This document shows positions 21,848 through 22,104 of a stretch of 22,104 nt of DNA, one piece after another. The DNA lies in NCBI GenBank assembly GCA_039199225.1, contig JBCCSZ010000109.1, forward strand, positions 1 to 22,104, given 5' to 3'. Under the pieces are notes generated by a model. It saw nothing but the letters and a program-made list of their open reading frames with translations. It had not been told where the DNA came from and made no database searches. A program made the position numbers and the translations under genes. This stretch comes from JBCCSZ01 sp039199225 (GTDB taxonomy: Bacteria; Bacteroidota; Bacteroidia; Chitinophagales; Saprospiraceae). Position 1 is the stretch's first letter, and the number at the start of each line of letters is the position of its first letter.

Positions 21848-22104
21848 TTAGTCGTAGCAGTAATTTTCTTTACGCTGTCCCAGTCTTGCAATTGTTCCTT
21901 TTCTCTTTTGATTGTACGCATGCCTCTTTGACACATCGCCTAAATAGAGACCTAAGTAGTGCAGCATTTTAGGGAGATTATAGGTAGGTGCCTTATACAT
22001 CCATTTTAACATTCTTACTACGCCAGTAGAGCGACCTGCTTGGGTAACACATACGCAAGAGGTTAGATCGTAGATCTGTACGTTGGCTGTTTTAGGAACG
22101 TTTG
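21848..22104 (-). CDS. Unidentified protein, 3' end only (cut by the right edge)
   Basis: The minus strand is open from the right edge to TAA at 21850-21848, giving the last 84 residues of a protein whose start lies outside. Readable pieces are VQIYDLTSC, VTQAGRSTGVVRMLKWMY, KAPTYNLPKMLHYLGLYLGD and a basic tail, KRHAYNQKRKGTIARLG, ending in NYCYD. It is rich in Lys, Arg and Tyr. I do not recognise a family. The main support is the absence of stops over 84 codons and protein-like composition; the other minus frames I read at the right edge stop early. It runs convergently with the small gene at 21583, leaving 40 bases between the stops. It could also be chance. Confidence 0.45.
   Translation of the reverse strand, partial: NVPKTANVQIYDLTSCVCVTQAGRSTGVVRMLKWMYKAPTYNLPKMLHYLGLYLGDVSKRHAYNQKRKGTIARLGQRKENYCYD

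Noticed and set aside
1..22104. tRNA, rRNA, CRISPR repeats, insertion-sequence ends and riboswitches.
   Set aside because: Scanning by eye found no GTTCGA-type tRNA arm in an intergenic gap, no regularly spaced repeats, no transposase with flanking inverted repeats and no recognisable aptamer core.

Overview
The window looks like chromosomal DNA from a member of the Bacteroidota, probably a marine Saprospiria/Lewinella-type bacterium. The lineage is an inference from several signs: a Bacteroidota-type YidC with a lysine-rich tail, a kelch protein ending in a type IX secretion (T9SS) sorting domain, many short lipoproteins, a divergent ~390-residue PurM, and promoters that fit the phylum's TTTG-N18-20-TAnnTTTG pattern rather than sigma-70 boxes. 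No rRNA, tRNA, CRISPR array, insertion sequence or phage block was seen. Both edges cut through open frames.

Layout. Bases 2-3406 (+) hold a left-truncated beta-rich protein, an alpha/beta-hydrolase esterase lipoprotein, a GH16-like lipoprotein, an EthD-fold lipoprotein and an unknown protein. Bases 3415-4409 (-) hold two uncharacterised genes with an ATGA overlap. Bases 4536-7054 (+) hold yidC and a DUF6438 lipoprotein whose start nearly touches the yidC stop. Bases 7064-12577 (-) form a tight run in transcription order: glpD, a cytosolic GH31 alpha-glucosidase (2-nt gap) and a secreted kelch/T9SS protein (10-nt gap). Bases 12792-13997 (+) encode a GH100-like cytosolic glycosidase that converges on a PhoD-type lipoprotein (13994-15052, -). 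Bases 15258-16196 (+) encode a PfkB sugar kinase. A strong bidirectional terminator separates it from a secreted triple-LysM protein (16283-18076, -). Then come a NarL/LuxR-type response regulator (18374-19024, -), purM (19191-20369, +), a self-cleaving S24 regulator (about 20634-21479, +), a 74-residue conserved small protein (21583-21807, +) and the 3' end of an unidentified gene on the minus strand at the right edge.

How the genes may work together. The block 8388-16196 looks like sugar catabolism. GH31 would release glucose from an imported alpha-glucoside, the GH100-like enzyme could split a sucrose-type disaccharide, the PfkB kinase would phosphorylate the released hexose, and GlpD would pass glycerol-3-phosphate into glycolysis. 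A fitting but unproven substrate set is phototroph compatible solutes such as sucrose and glucosylglycerol. The left-end GH16-like/esterase lipoproteins suggest surface polysaccharide handling. yidC, purM and the LysM protein are housekeeping or envelope genes. I found no clear defence system or other wholly new machine. The most unusual signals are the GH16-like protein lacking the central active-site Asp, the glpD-GH31-kelch run, and two GATC-centred palindromes 42 bp apart downstream of the S24 regulator.
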